Origin: Aplidium turbinatum
Taxonomy: Eukaryota > Chordata > Ascidiacea > Aplousobranchia > Polyclinidae
DNA length: 64,000 nucleotides
Direction of reading: 5' to 3'
Assembly (NCBI GenBank): GCA_918807975.1
Contig: OU964921.1
Span: 18,750,498-18,814,497, forward strand
Of this stretch, positions 1 to 11,418 are shown piece by piece. The number at the start of each line of letters is the position of its first letter. Within the stretch, counting starts at the first letter, position 1. The notes beneath the pieces were generated by a model that ran no database searches, was not told the origin of the DNA, and was given only the letters and a program-made list of their open reading frames with translations. Made by a program: the position numbers and the translations under genes.

Positions 1-314
1 TAGATAGTTTCGCAAAAAAAATTATTTTTCACTGTATGAAATGTCTTGGAAAAATTTTTTTAAAAATACAATTTTTTTTCAATAATGTTCACTTTTAGTA
101 CGTAAATAAACTTTCTTAGACAATTTTTAATGACGTTAGTTCCAAACTAAAAGAATTAGATAATTTCGCAAAAAAAAAATTATTTTGCACTGTATGAAAT
201 GTCTTGGAAAATGTTTTTTGAAAAGACAAGTTTTTTTCAATGATGTTCACTTTTAGTACGTAAAAAAACTTTCTTAGACAATTTTTAATGACATTAGTTC
301 CAAACTAGAAGAAT

Positions 315-471
315 TAGATAGTTTCGCAAAAAAAAATTATTTTTCACTGTATGAAACGTCTTGGAAAAATTTTTTTGAAAAGACAATTTTTTTTCAATAA
401 TGTTCACTTTTAGTACGTAAAAAAGCTTTCTTAGACAATTTTTAATGACGTTAGTTCCAAACTAAAAGAAT
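315..471. repeat. Reference short-class monomer (157 bp)
   Basis: This is a typical short unit. It starts at TAGATAGTTTCGC and ends at AAAAGAAT before the next TAGATAG. Left half: nine-A run, TTATTTTTCACTGTATG, a CTTGG version of the GTCTT motif, then one A/T block before GAAAAGAC. Right half: AATAATGTTCAC, TAGTACGTAA, the AAAAAAGC variant before TTTCTTAGAC, GACGTTAGTTCC. It contains the CpG sites TTCGC, TACGTA and GACGTT. Units of this class usually carry CTTGG and a single A/T block, and measure 156-158 bp. Confidence 0.95.
375..397. other. Dyad (inverted repeat) present in most monomers, example
   Basis: TTGAAAA and TTTTCAA face each other across a 9-base spacer (GACAATTTT), a perfect 7-bp stem. 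In the CATG-type units the stem is TTGAAAAA/TTTTTCAA. The element recurs once per monomer at the boundary between the variable left half and the conserved right half. It could form a cruciform or hairpin, or simply reflect A-tract composition; function is not shown by sequence. Confidence 0.6.
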
Positions 472-481
472 TAGATAGTTT
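395..481. other. Conserved right-half core of the monomer, example
   Basis: From TCAATAATG through TACGTA, CTTTCTTAGAC, GACGTTAGTTCC and AAAGAATTAGATAGTTT the sequence is nearly constant across the array. Variation is mostly confined to a few marker positions: AAATAAAC, AAAAAAAC, AACAAAAC or AAAAAAGC after TACGT; TTAG or TTCG before TTCC; AAACTAAAAG, AAACTAAAGG, AAACTAAACG or AAACAAAAAG before AATTAG. The A/T block to its left varies in both length and sequence. The contrast could reflect protein binding or simply slippage in the A/T runs. Confidence 0.7.
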
Positions 482-1128
482 CGCAAAAAAAAATTATTTT
501 TCACGGTATGAAATGTCTTGGAAAAAGTTTTTTGAAAAGACAAGTTTTTTTCAATGATGTTCACTTTTAGTACGTAACAAAACTTTCTTAGACAATTTTT
601 AATGACGTTAGTTCCAAACTAAAAGAATTAGATAGTTTCCCAAAAAAAAATTATTTTTTACTGTATGAAATGTCTTAGAAAAATTTTTGAAAAATTTTTT
701 TGAAGAGACAATTTTTTTTCAATAATGTTCACTTTTAGTTCGTAAATAAACTTTCTTAGACAATTTTTAATGACGTTCGTTCCAAACTAAAAGAATTAGA
801 GAGTTTTGCAAAAAAAATTATTTTTTACTACATGAAATGTCTTGAAAAAGTTTTTGAGAAACTTTTGAAAAAGACAATTTTTTTCAATAATGTTCACTTT
901 AGTACGTAAAAAAACTTTCTTAGACAATTTTTAATGACGTTAGTTTCAAACTAAAAGAATTAGATTGTTTCGCAAAAAAAAATTATTTTTCACTGTATGA
1001 AATGTCTGAGAAAAGTTTTTGAAAAATTTTTTTGAAAAGGCAATTTTTTTTTAATAATGTTCACTTTTAGTACGTAAAAAAACTTTCTTAGACAATTTTT
1101 AATGACGTTAGTTCCAAACTAAAAGAAT

Positions 1129-3580
1129 TAGATAGTTTCGCAAAAAAAAATTATTTTGCACAGTATGAAATGTCTTGGAAAAATTTTTTTGAAAAGACAA
1201 TTTTTTTTCAATAATGTTCACGTTTAGTACGTAACAAAACTTCCTTAGATGATTTTTAATGACGTTAGTTCCAAACTAAAAGAATTAGATAGTTTCGCAA
1301 AAAAAATTATTTTTCACTGTATGAAATGTCTTAGAAAAAATTTTGAAAAATTTGTTTGAAAACACAATTTTTTTTCGATAATGTTCACTTTTAGTACGTA
1401 AAAAAACTTTCTTAGACAATTTTTAATGACGTTAGATCCAAACAAAAAGAATTAGATAGTTTCGCAAAAAAAAATTATTTTTCACTGTATGAAATGTCTT
1501 GGAAAAATTTTTTTAAAAAGACGTTTTTTTTTTCAATAATGTTCACTTTTAGTACGTAAAACAACTTTCTTAGACAATTTTTAATGACGTTAGTTCCAAA
1601 CTAAAAGAATTGGATAGTTTCACAAAAAAAATTATTTTTCACTGTATGAAATGTCTTAGAAAAGCTTTTGAAAAATTTTTCTGAAAACACAATTTTTTTT
1701 CAATAATGTTCACTTTTAGTACGTAAATAAACTTTCTTTGGCAATTTTTAATGACGTTAGTTCCAAACTAAACGAATTAGATAGTTTTGCAAAAAAAAAA
1801 AGTTTTTCACTGTATGAAATGTTTTTAAAAAATTTGTTTGAAAAGACAATTTTTTTTCAATAATGTTCACTTTTAGTACGTTACAAAACTTCCTTAGACA
1901 ATTTTTAATGACGTTAGTTCCAAACTAAAAGAATTAGATAGTTTCGCAAAAAAAAATTATTTTTCACTCTATGAAATGTCCTTGAAAAATTTTTGAAAAA
2001 TTTTTTTGAAAAGACAATTTTTTTTCAATAATGTTCACTTTTAGTACGTAAATAAACTTTCTTAGACAATTTTTAATGACGTTAGTTCCAAACTAAAAGA
2101 ATTAGATAGTTTCGCAAAAAAAAATTAATTTTTACTGTATGAAATGTCTTAGAAAAATTTCTGAAAAATTTCTTTGATAAGACAATTTTTTTTCAATAAT
2201 GTTCACTTTTAGTACGTAAAAAAACTTTCTTAGACAATTTTTAATGACGTTAGTTCCAAACTAAAAGATTTAGATAGTTTTCCAAAAAAAAAAAGTTTTT
2301 CACTGTATGAAATGGTTTTGAAAAATTATTTTAAAAAGACAATTTTTTTTCAATAATGTTCACTTTTAGTACGTAACAAAACTTTCTTAGACAATTTTTA
2401 ATGACGTTCGTTCCAAACTAAAGAATTAGATAGTTTCGCAAAAAAAAATTATTTTTTACTGTATGAAATGTTTTTGAAAAATTTTTGAAAAATTTTTTTG
2501 AAAAGACAATTTTTTTTCAATAATGTTCACTTTTAGTACGTAAATAAACTTTCTTAGACAATTTTTAATGACGTTAGTTCCAAACTAAAAGAATTAGATA
2601 GTTTCGCAAAAAAAAATTATTTTTCACTGTATGAAATGTCTTAGAAAAACTTCTGAAAAATTTCTTTGAAAAGACAATTTTTTTTCAATAATGTTCACTT
2701 TTAGTACGTAAATAAACTTTCTTAGACAATTTTTAATGACGTTAGTTCCAAACTAAAAGAATTAGATAGTTTCGCAAAAAAAAATTATTTTTCACTGTAT
2801 GAAATGTCTTAGAAAAACTTCTGAAAAATTTCTTTGAAAAGACAATTTTTTTTCAATAATGTTCACTTTTAGTACGTAAAAAAGCTTTCTTAGACAATTT
2901 TTAATGACGTTAGTTCCAAACTAAAAGAATTAGATAGTTTTGCAAAAAAAAATTATTTTTCACTGTATGAAATGGTTTTGAAAAATTATTTTAAAAAGAC
3001 AATTTTTTTTCAATAATGTTCACTTTTAGTACGTAACAAAGCTTTCTTAGACAATTTTTAATGACGTTCGTTCCAAACTAAAAGAATTAGATAGTTTCGC
3101 AAAAAAAAATTATTTTTTACTGTATGAAATGTTTTTGAAAAATTTTTGAAAAATTTTTTTGAAAAGACAATTTTTTTTCAATAATGTTCACTTTTAGTAC
3201 GTAAATAAACTTTCTTAGACAATTTTTAATGACGTTAGTTCCAAACTAAAAGAATTAGATAGTTTCGCAAAAAAAAATTATTTTTCACTGTAGGAAATGT
3301 CTTAGAAAAACTTTTGAAAAATTTTTTTGAAAAGACAATTTTTTTTCAATAATGTTCACTTTTGGTACGTAAAAAAACTTTCTTAGACAATTTTTAATGA
3401 CGTTAGTTCCAAACTAAAAGAATTAGATAGTTTCGCAAAAAAAAAATTATTTTTCACTGTATGAAATGTCTTGGAAAAAGTTTTTTGAAAAGACAAGTTT
3501 TTTCAATGATGTTCACTTTTAGTACGTAAATAAACTTTCTTAGACAATTTTTAATGACGTTAGTTCCAAACTAAAAGAAT
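1129..3580. repeat. Fifteen-monomer segment repeated at 27,786-30,236
   Basis: Unit starts 1,129, 1,286, 1,453, 1,611, 1,778, 1,935, 2,103, 2,271, 2,427, 3,256 and 3,424 each have a partner exactly 26,657 bp downstream. Shared marker states include GGATAGTTTCAC at 1,611, TTTCTTTGGC with AAACGAATTAG before 1,778, the shortened AAACTAAAGAATTAG at 2,427, and a six-T CAAGTTTTTTCAATGATG after 3,424. The first part also recurs at 24,051-25,150 and at 26,645-27,785. Confidence 0.88.
1611..2426. repeat. Recurrent five-monomer cassette (GGATAGTTTCAC cassette), reference copy
   Basis: The order is fixed: GGATAGTTTCAC unit ending TTTCTTTGGC; TTTTGC unit ending ACGTTACAAAACTTCC; a GTCCTTGAAA unit; a TTAATTTTC or TTAATTTTT unit with GATAAGAC; and a TTTTCC unit with ATGGTTTTG ending ACGTTCGTTCC. 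The GGATAGTTTCAC head occurs at 1,611, 12,228, 24,533, 26,970, 28,268, 57,521 and 59,473, each followed by most or all of the cassette. Parts occur without the head near 19,490, 41,977, 42,962, 46,557 and 62,436. The copy after 12,228 lacks the GTCCTTGAAA unit. Confidence 0.85.
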
Positions 3581-4566
3581 TAGATAGTTTTGCAAAAAAA
3601 AAAAGTTTTTCACTGTATGAAATGTTTTTAAAAAATTTTTTTGAAAAGACAATTTTTTTTCAATAATGTTCACTTTTAGTACGTTACAAAACTTCCTTAG
3701 ACAATTTTTAATGACGTTAGTTCCAAACTAAAAGAATTAGATAGTTTCGCAAAAAAAAATTATTTTTCACTGTATGAAATGTCCTTGAAAAATTTTTGAA
3801 AAATTTTTTTGAAAAGACAATTTTTTTTCAATAATGTTCACTTTTAGTACGTAAATAAACTTTCTTAGACAATTTTTAATGACGTTAGTTCCAAACTAAA
3901 AGAATTAGATAGTTTCGCAAAAAAAAATTAATTTTCACTGTATGAAATGTCTTGGAAAAATTTCTGAAAAATTTCTTTGATAAGACAATTTTTTTTCAAT
4001 AATGTTCACTTTTAGTACGTAAAAAAACTTTCTTAGACAATTTTTAATGACGTTAGTTCCAAACTAAAAGAATTAGATAGTTTTCCAAAAAAAAAAAGTT
4101 TTTCACTGTATGAAATGGTTTTGAAAAATTTTTTTAAAAAGACAATTTTTTTTCAATAATGTTCACTTTTAGTACGTAACAAAACTTTCTTAGACAATTT
4201 TTAATGACGTTCGTTCCAAACTAAAAGAATTAGATAGTTTCGCAAAAAAAAATTATTTTTTACTGTATGAAATGTTTTTGAAAAATTTTTGAAAAATTTT
4301 TTTGAAAAGACAATTTTTTTTCAATAATGTTCACTTTTAGTACGTAAATAAACTTTCTTAGACAATTTTTAATGACGTTAGTTCCAAACTAAAAGAATTA
4401 GATAGTTTCGCAAAAAAAAATTATTTTTCACTGTATGAAATGTCTTAGAAAAATTTCTGAATAATTTCTTTGAAAAGACAATTTTTTTTCAATAATGTTC
4501 ACTTTTAGTACGTAAATAAACTTTCTTAGACAATTTTTAATGACGTTAGTTCCAAACTAAAAGAAT
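3581..4566. repeat. Segment repeated at 30,720 onward
   Basis: The unit at 3,581 pairs with 30,720, and a rare TTTCTGAATAATTTC variant at 4,458 pairs with 31,597; both offsets are 27,139. The 482-bp change from the neighbouring 26,657 offset means three extra monomers near 30,237-30,719 in the right-hand copy, or their loss here. Confidence 0.86.
4209..4225 (+). other. Weak CENP-B-box-like 17-mer in TTCG-variant monomers, example
   Basis: GTTCGTTCCAAACTAAA aligned to the mammalian CENP-B box YTTCGTTGGAAACGGGA matches 11 of 17 positions: TTCGTT, AAAC and the last A. Of the nine essential positions (NTTCGNNNNANNCGGGN) six match; the GGG is TAA. Only the subfamily with TTCGTTCC has it. Most monomers read TTAGTTCC and match less well. 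Chance resemblance in an AT-rich repeat is likely. Confidence 0.25.
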
Positions 4567-7491
4567 TAGATAGTTTCGCAAAAAAAAATTATTTTTCACT
4601 GTATGAAATGTCTTAGAAAAATTTCTGAAAAATTTCTTTGAAAAGACAATTTTTTTTCAATAATGTTCACTTTTAGTACGTAAAAAAACTTTCTTAGACA
4701 TTTTTTAATGACGTTAGTTCCAAACTAAAGGAATTAGATAGTTTCGCAAAAAAAATTTATTTTTCACTGTATGAAATGTCTTAGAAAAACTTTTGAAAAA
4801 TTTTTTTGAAAACACAATTTTTTTTCGATAATGTTCACTTTTAGTACGTAAAAAAACTTTCTTAGACAATTTTTAATGACGTTAGTTCCAAACTAAAAGA
4901 ATTAGATAGTTTTGCAAAAAAAAAAAGTTTTTCACTGTATGAAATGTTTGTGAAAAATTTTTTTGAAAAGACAATTTTTTTTCAATAATGTTCACTTTTA
5001 GTACGTAAATAAACTTTCTTAGACAATTTTTAATGACGTTAGTTCCAAACTAAAAGAATTAGATAGTTTCGCAAAAAAAAATTATTTTTCACTGTATGAA
5101 ATGTCTTGGAAAAAGTTTTTGAAAAGACAAGTTTTTTTCAATGATGTTCACTTTTAGTACGTAACAAAACTTTCTTAGACAATTTTTAATGACATTAGTT
5201 CCAAACTAAAAGAATTAGATAGTTTCGCAAAAAAAAATTATTTTTCACTCTAAGAAATGTCTTAGAAAAATTTTTTTGAAAAAACAATTTTTTTTCAATA
5301 ATGTTCACTTTTAGTACGTAAATAAACTTTCTTAGACAATTTTTAATGACGTTAGTTCCAAACTAAAAGAATTAGATAGTTTGCCAAAAAAAATTTATTT
5401 TTTACTGTATGAAATGTCTTAGAAAAATTTTTGAAAAATTTTTTTGAAAAGACAATTTTTTTTCAATAATGTTCACTTTTAGTACGTAAATAAACTTTCT
5501 TAGACAATTTTTAATAACGTTAGTTCCAAACTAAAAGAATTAGATAGTTTCGCAGAAAAAAATTATTTTTTAATGCATGAAATGTCTTGGAAAAGTTTTT
5601 GAAAAACTTTTGAAAAAGACAATTTTTTTCAATAATGTTTACTTTAGTACGTAAAAAAACTTTCTTAGACAATTTTTAATGACGTTAGTTTCAAACTAAA
5701 AGAATTAGATTGTTTCGCAAAAAAAAATTATTTTTCACTGTATGAAATGTTTTACAAAATTTTTGAAAAATTTGTTTGAAAAGACAATTTTTTTTCAATA
5801 ATGTTCACTATTGGTACGTAAAAAAACTTTCTTAGACAATTTTTAATGACATTAGTTCCAAACTAAAAGAATTAGATAGTTTCGCAAAAAAAAATTATTT
5901 TTCAATGTATGAAATGTCTTGGAAATAGTTTTTTGAAAAGACAATTTTTTTTCAATAATGTTCACTTTTAGTACGTAAAAGAACTTTCTTAGACAATTTT
6001 TAATGACGTTAGTTCCAAACTAAAAGAATTAGATAGTTTCGCAAAAAAAAATTATTTTTCACTGTATGAAATGTCTTAGAAAAATTTCTGAAAAATTTCT
6101 TTGAAAAGACAATTTTTTTTCAATAATGTTCACTTTTAGTACGTAAAAAAACTTTCTTAGACATTTTTTAATGACGTTAGTTCCAAACTAAAGGAATTAG
6201 ATAGTTTCGCAAAAAAAATTTATTTTTCACTGTATGAAATGTCTTAGAAAAACTTTTGAAAAATTTTTTTGAAAACACAATTTTTTTTCGATAATGTTCA
6301 CTTTTAGTACGTAAAAAAACTTTCTTAGACAATTTTTAATGACGTTAGTTCCAAACTAAAAGAATTAGATAGTTTTGCAAAAAAAAAAAGTTTTTCACTG
6401 TATGAAATGTTTTTGAAAAATTTTTTTGAAAAGACAATTTTTTTTCAATAATGTTCACTTTTAGTACGTAAATAAACTTTCTTAGACAATTTTTAATGAC
6501 GTTAGTTCCAAACTAAAAGAATTAGATAGTTTCGCAAAAAAAAATTATTTTTCACTGTATGAAATGTCTTGGAAAAATTTTTGAAAAGACAAGTTTTTTT
6601 CAATGATGTTCACTTTTAGTACGTAACAAAACTTTCTTAGACAATTTTTAATGACATTAGTTCCAAACTAAAAGAATTAGATAGTTTCGCAAAAAAAAAT
6701 TATTTTTCACTCTAAGAAATGTCTTAGAAAAATTTTTTTGAAAAAACAATTTTTTTTCAATAATGTTCACTTTTAGTACGTAAATAAACTTTCTTAGACA
6801 ATTTTTAATGACGTTAGTTCCAAACTAAAAGAATTAGATAGTTTGCCAAAAAAAATTTATTTTTTACTGTATGAAATGTCTTAGAAAAATTTTTGAAAAA
6901 TTTTTTTGAAAAGACAATTTTTTTTCAATAATGTTCACTTTTAGTTCGTAAATAAACTTTCTTAGACAATTTTTAATAACGTTAGTTCCAAACTAAAAGA
7001 ATTAGATAGTTTCGCAGAAAAAAATTATTTTTTAATGCATGAAATGTCTTGGAAAAGTTTTTGAAAAACTTTTGAAAAAGACAATTTTTTTCAATAATGT
7101 TTACTTTAGTACGTAAAAAAACTTTCTTAGACAATTTTTAATGACGTTAGTTTCAAACTAAAAGAATTAGATTGTTTCGCAAAAAAAAATTATTTTTCAC
7201 TGTATGAAATGTTTTACAAAATTTTTGAAAAATTTGTTTGAAAAGACAATTTTTTTTCAATAATGTTCACTATTGGTACGTAAAAAAACTTTCTTAGACA
7301 ATTTTTAATGACATTAGTTCCAAACTAAAAGAATTAGATAGTTTCGCAAAAAAAATTTATTTTTCACTGTATGAAATGTCTTGGAAATAGTTTTTTGAAA
7401 AAACAATTTTTTTTCAATAATGTTCACTTTTAGTACGTAAAAGAACTTTCTTAGACAATTTTTAATGACGTTAGTTCCAAACTAAAAGAAT
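4567..7491. repeat. 1,463-bp nine-monomer tandem duplication (two copies)
   Basis: Copy A is 4,567-6,029 and copy B 6,030-7,491. Both contain, in the same order, a CTTAGAAAAATTTCTG unit with the rare ACATTTTTTAATG (4,698 and 6,161, 1,463 bp apart), a unit with GAAAACACAA and TTCGATAATG, a TTTTGC unit, a CTTGG unit, a CACTCTAAG unit, a TTTGCC unit, a GCAGAAAAA unit with TTTTTAATGCATG, a TTG unit with GTTTTACAAAA, and a GGAAATAG unit. Copy B is one base shorter because GGAAAAAG reads GGAAAAA there. The two copies look nearly identical, so the duplication is recent relative to monomer divergence. Confidence 0.93.
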
Positions 7492-9942
7492 TAGATAGTT
7501 TCGCAAAAAAAATTTATTTTTCACTGTATGAAATGTCTTAGAAAAACTTTTGAAAAATTTTTTTGAAAACACAATTTTTTTTCGATAATGTTCACTTTTA
7601 GTACGTAAATAAACTTTCTTAGACAATTTTTAATGACGTTAGTTCCAAACTAAAGGAATTAGATAGTTTTGCAAAAAAAAAAAGTTTTTCACTGTATGAA
7701 ATGTTTTGGAAAAATTTTTTTGAAAAGACAATTTTTTTTCAATAATGTTCACTTTTAGTACGTTACAAAACTTCCTTAGACAATTTTTAATGACGTTAGT
7801 TCCAAACTAAAAGAATTAGATAGTTTCGCAAAAAAAAATTATTTTTCACTGTATGAAATGTCCTTGAAAAATTTTTGAAAAATTTCTTTGAAAAGACAAT
7901 TTTTTTTCAATAATGTTCACTTTTAGTACGTAAATAAACTTTCTTAGACAATTTTTAATGACGTTCGTTCCAAACTAAAAGAATTAGATAGTTTCGCAAA
8001 AAAAATTAATTTTCACTGTATGAAATGTCTTAGAAAAATTTCTGAAAAATTTCTTTGATAAGACAATTTTTTTTCAATAATGTTCACTTTTAGTACGTAA
8101 AAAAACTTTCTTAGACAATTTTTAATGACGTTAGTTCCAAACTAAAAGAATTAGATAGTTTTCCAAAAAAAAAAAGTTTTTCACTGTATGAAATGGTTTT
8201 GAAAAATTTTTTTAAAAAGACAATTTTTTTTCAATAATGTTCACTTTTAGTACGTAACAAAACTTTCTTAGACAATTTTTAATGACGTTCGTTCCAAAAT
8301 AAAAGAATTAGATAGTTTCGCAAAAAAAAATTATTTTTTACTGTATGAAATGTTTTTGAAAAATTTTTGAAAAATTTTTTTGAAAAGACAATTTTTTTTC
8401 AATAATGTTCACTTTTAGTACGTAAATAAACTTTCTTAGACAATTTTTAATGACGTTAGTTCCAAACTAAAAGAATTAGATAGTTTCGCAAAAAAAAATT
8501 ATTTTTCACTGTATGAAATGTCTTAGAAAAACTTCTGAAAAATTTCTTTGAAAAGACAATTTTTTTTCAATAATGTTCACTTTTAGTACGTAAATAAACT
8601 TTCTTAGACAATTTTTAATGACGTTAGTTCCAAACTAAAAGAATTAGATAGTTTCGCAAAAAAAAATTATTTTTCACTGTATGAAATGTCTTAGAAAAAT
8701 TTCTGAAAAATTTCTTTGAAAAGACAATTTTTTTTCAATAATGTTCACTTTTAGTACGTAAATAAACTTTCTTAGACAATTTTTAATGATGTTAGTTCCA
8801 AACTAAAAGAATTAGATAGTTTCGCAAAAAAAAATTATTTTTCACTGTATGAAATGTCTTAGAAAAATTTCTGAAAAATTTCTTTGAAAAGACAATTTTT
8901 TTTCAATAATGTTCACTTTTAGTACGTAAAAAAACTTTCTTAGACAATTTTTAATGACGTTAGTTCCAAACTAAAGGAATTAGATAGTTTCGCAAAAAAA
9001 ATTTATTTTTCACTGTATGAAATGTCTTAGAAAAACTTTTGAAAAATTTTTTTGAAAACACAATTTTTTTTCGATAATGTTCACTTTTAGTACGTAAAAA
9101 AACTTTCTTAGACAATTTTTAATGACGTTAGTTCCAAACTAAAAGAATTAGATAGTTTTGCAAAAAAAAAAAGTTTTCACTGTATGAAATGTTTTTGAAA
9201 AATTTTTTTGAAAAGACAATTTTTTTTCAATAATGTTCACTTTTAGTACGTAAATAAACTTTCTTAGACAATTTTTAATGACGTTAGTTCCAAACTAAAA
9301 GAATTAGATAGTTTCGCAAAAAAAAATTATTTTTCACTGTATGAAATGTCTTGGAAAAAGTTTTTGAAAAGACAAGTTTTTTTCAATGATGTTCACTTTT
9401 AGTACGTAACAAAACTTTCTTAGACAATTTTTAATGACATTAGTTCCAAACTAAAAGAATTAGATAGTTTCGCAAAAAAAAATTATTTTTCACTCTAAGA
9501 AATGTCTTAGAAAAATTTTTTTGAAAAGACAATTTTTTTTCAATAATGTTCACTTTTAGTACGTAAATAAACTTTCTTAGACAATTTTTAATGACGTTAG
9601 TTCCAAACTAAAAGAATTAGATAGTTTTCCAAAAAAAAAAAGTTTTTCACTGTATGAAATGTTTTTGAAAAATTTTTTTAAAAAGACAATTTTTTTTCAA
9701 TAATGTTCACTTTTAGTACGTAACAAAACTTTCTTAGACAATTTTTAATGACGTTCGTTCCAAACTAAAAGAATTAGATAGTTTCGCAAAAAAAAATTAT
9801 TTTTTACTGTATGAAATGTTTTTGAAAAATTTTTGAAAAATTTTTTTGAAAAGACAATTTTTTTTCAATAATGTTCACTTTTAGTACGTAAATAAACTTT
9901 CTTAGACAATTTTTAATGACGTTAGTTCCAAACTAAAAGAAT
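6835..9942. repeat. 3.1-kb supermodule (19 monomers), copy I
   Basis: Unit starts 6,835, 7,003, 7,168, 7,335, 7,492, 7,660, 7,817, 7,985, 8,152, 8,309, 8,477, 8,645, 8,813, 8,981, 9,149, 9,305, 9,461, 9,618 and 9,775 have partners 27,799-27,803 bp downstream. The rare CCAAAATAAAAG marker before 8,309 is shared with the other copies before 36,109, 47,205 and 52,118. Outside the module (before 6,835 and after 9,942) the partners diverge. Confidence 0.92.
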
Positions 9943-10278
9943 TAGATAGTTTCGCAAAAAAAAATTATTTTTCACTGTATGAAATGTCTTAGAAAAATTT
10001 CTGAAAAATTTCTTTGAAAAGACAATTTTTTTTCAATAATGTTCACTTTTAGTACGTAAAAAAACTTTCTTAGACAATTTTTAATGACGTTAGTTCCAAA
10101 CTAAAGGAATTAGATAGTTTCGCAAAAAAAATTTATTTTTCACTGTATGAAATGTCTTAGAAAAACTTTTGAAAAATTTTTTTGAAAACACAATTTTTTT
10201 TCGATAATGTTCACTTTTAGTACGTAAAAAAACTTTCTTAGACAATTTTTAATGACGTTAGTTCCAAACTAAAAGAAT
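9943..10278. repeat. Two satellite monomers between blocks
   Basis: One CTTAGAAAAATTTCTG unit is followed by one unit with GAAAACACAA and TTCGATAATG. Both resemble units at 4,567-4,900 and 8,813-9,148. Nothing other than satellite is present. Confidence 0.85.
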
Positions 10279-11418
10279 TAGGGAGTTTTGCCAAAATAAA
10301 TTATTTTTTACTGCATGAAATGTCTTGGAAAAGTTTTTGAAAAACTTTTGAAAAAGACAATTTTTTTCAATAATGTTCACTTTAGTACGTAAAAAAACTT
10401 TCTTAGACAATTTTTAATGACTTTAGTTTCAAACTAAAAGAATTAGATTGTTTCGCAAAAAAAAAATATTTTTCACTGTATGAAATGTTTTACAAAATTT
10501 TTGAAAAATTTTTTTGAAAAGACAATTTTTTTTTCAATAATGTTCACTTTTAGTACGTAAAAAAACTTTCTAAGACAATTTTTAATGACAGTAGTTCCAA
10601 ACTAAAAGAATTAGATAGTTTCGCAAAAAAAAATTATTTTTTACTGTATGAAATGTCTTAGAAAAGCTTTTGAAAAATTTTTTTAAAAAGACAATTTTTT
10701 TACAATAATGTTCACTTTTAGTACGTAAAAAAACTTTCTTAGACAATTTTTAATGACGTTAGTTCCAAACTAAAAGAATTAGATTGTTTCGCAAAAAAAA
10801 AATTATTTTTCACTGTATGAAATGTCTTGGAAAAATTTTTTTAAAAAGACAATTTTTTTTCAATAATGTTCACTTTTAGTACCTAACAAAACTTCTTTAG
10901 ATGATTTTTAATGACGTTAGTTCCAAACTAAAAGAATTAGATAGTTTCGCAAAAACAAATTGTTTTTCACTGTATGAAATGTCTTAGAAAAATTTTTGAA
11001 AAATTTTTTTGAAAACACAATTTTTTTTCGATAATGTTCACTTTTAGTACGTAAAAAAACTTTTTTAGACAATTTTTAATGACATTAGTTCCAAACAAAA
11101 AGAATTAGATAGTTTCGCAAAAAAAATTATTTTTCACTGTATGAAATGTCTTGGAAAATTTTTTTTAAAAATACAATTTTTTTTCAATAATGTTCACTTT
11201 TAGTACGTAAATAAACTTTCTTAGACAATTTTTAATGACGTTAGTTCCAAACTAAAAGAATTAGATAGTTTCGCAAAAAAAAAATTATTTTTCACTGTAT
11301 GAAATGTCTTGGAAAAAGTTTTTTGAAAAGACAAGTTTTTTTCAATGATGTTCACTTTTAGTACGTAAAAAAACTTTCTTAGACAATTTTTAATGACGTT
11401 AGTTCCAAACTAAAAGAA
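10279..11418. repeat. Seven-monomer block shared with 22,097-23,236 and partly 25,150-25,998
   Basis: It starts with a TAGGGAGTTTTGCC unit found in only two places (10,279 and 22,097, offset 11,818). A CTAAGACAA...GACAGTAG marker lies at 10,589, 22,407 and 25,170. It is followed by a TTG unit, a unit with AAAAACAAATTG, and a TTTAAAAATAC unit. The match ends at the unit starting near 11,419, which has CTTGGAAATAG here but CACGGTATG at 23,237. Confidence 0.88.

Larger units (their letters stand above)
1..1128. repeat. Mixed satellite segment, paralogous to 25,685-26,644 and 23,394-24,050
   Basis: Units start at 1, 157, 315, 472, 629, 797 and 961. The order is: two CTTGG units, a unit entered by the rare AAACTAGAAG marker, a CACGGTATG unit, a TTTCCC unit, a GAGAG-type unit and a TTG-type unit. 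The same order recurs at 25,685, 25,841, 25,999, 26,156, 26,313 and 26,481 (constant offset 25,684). From 472 on it also recurs at 23,394, 23,551, 23,719 and 23,883 (offset 22,922). Confidence 0.88.
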
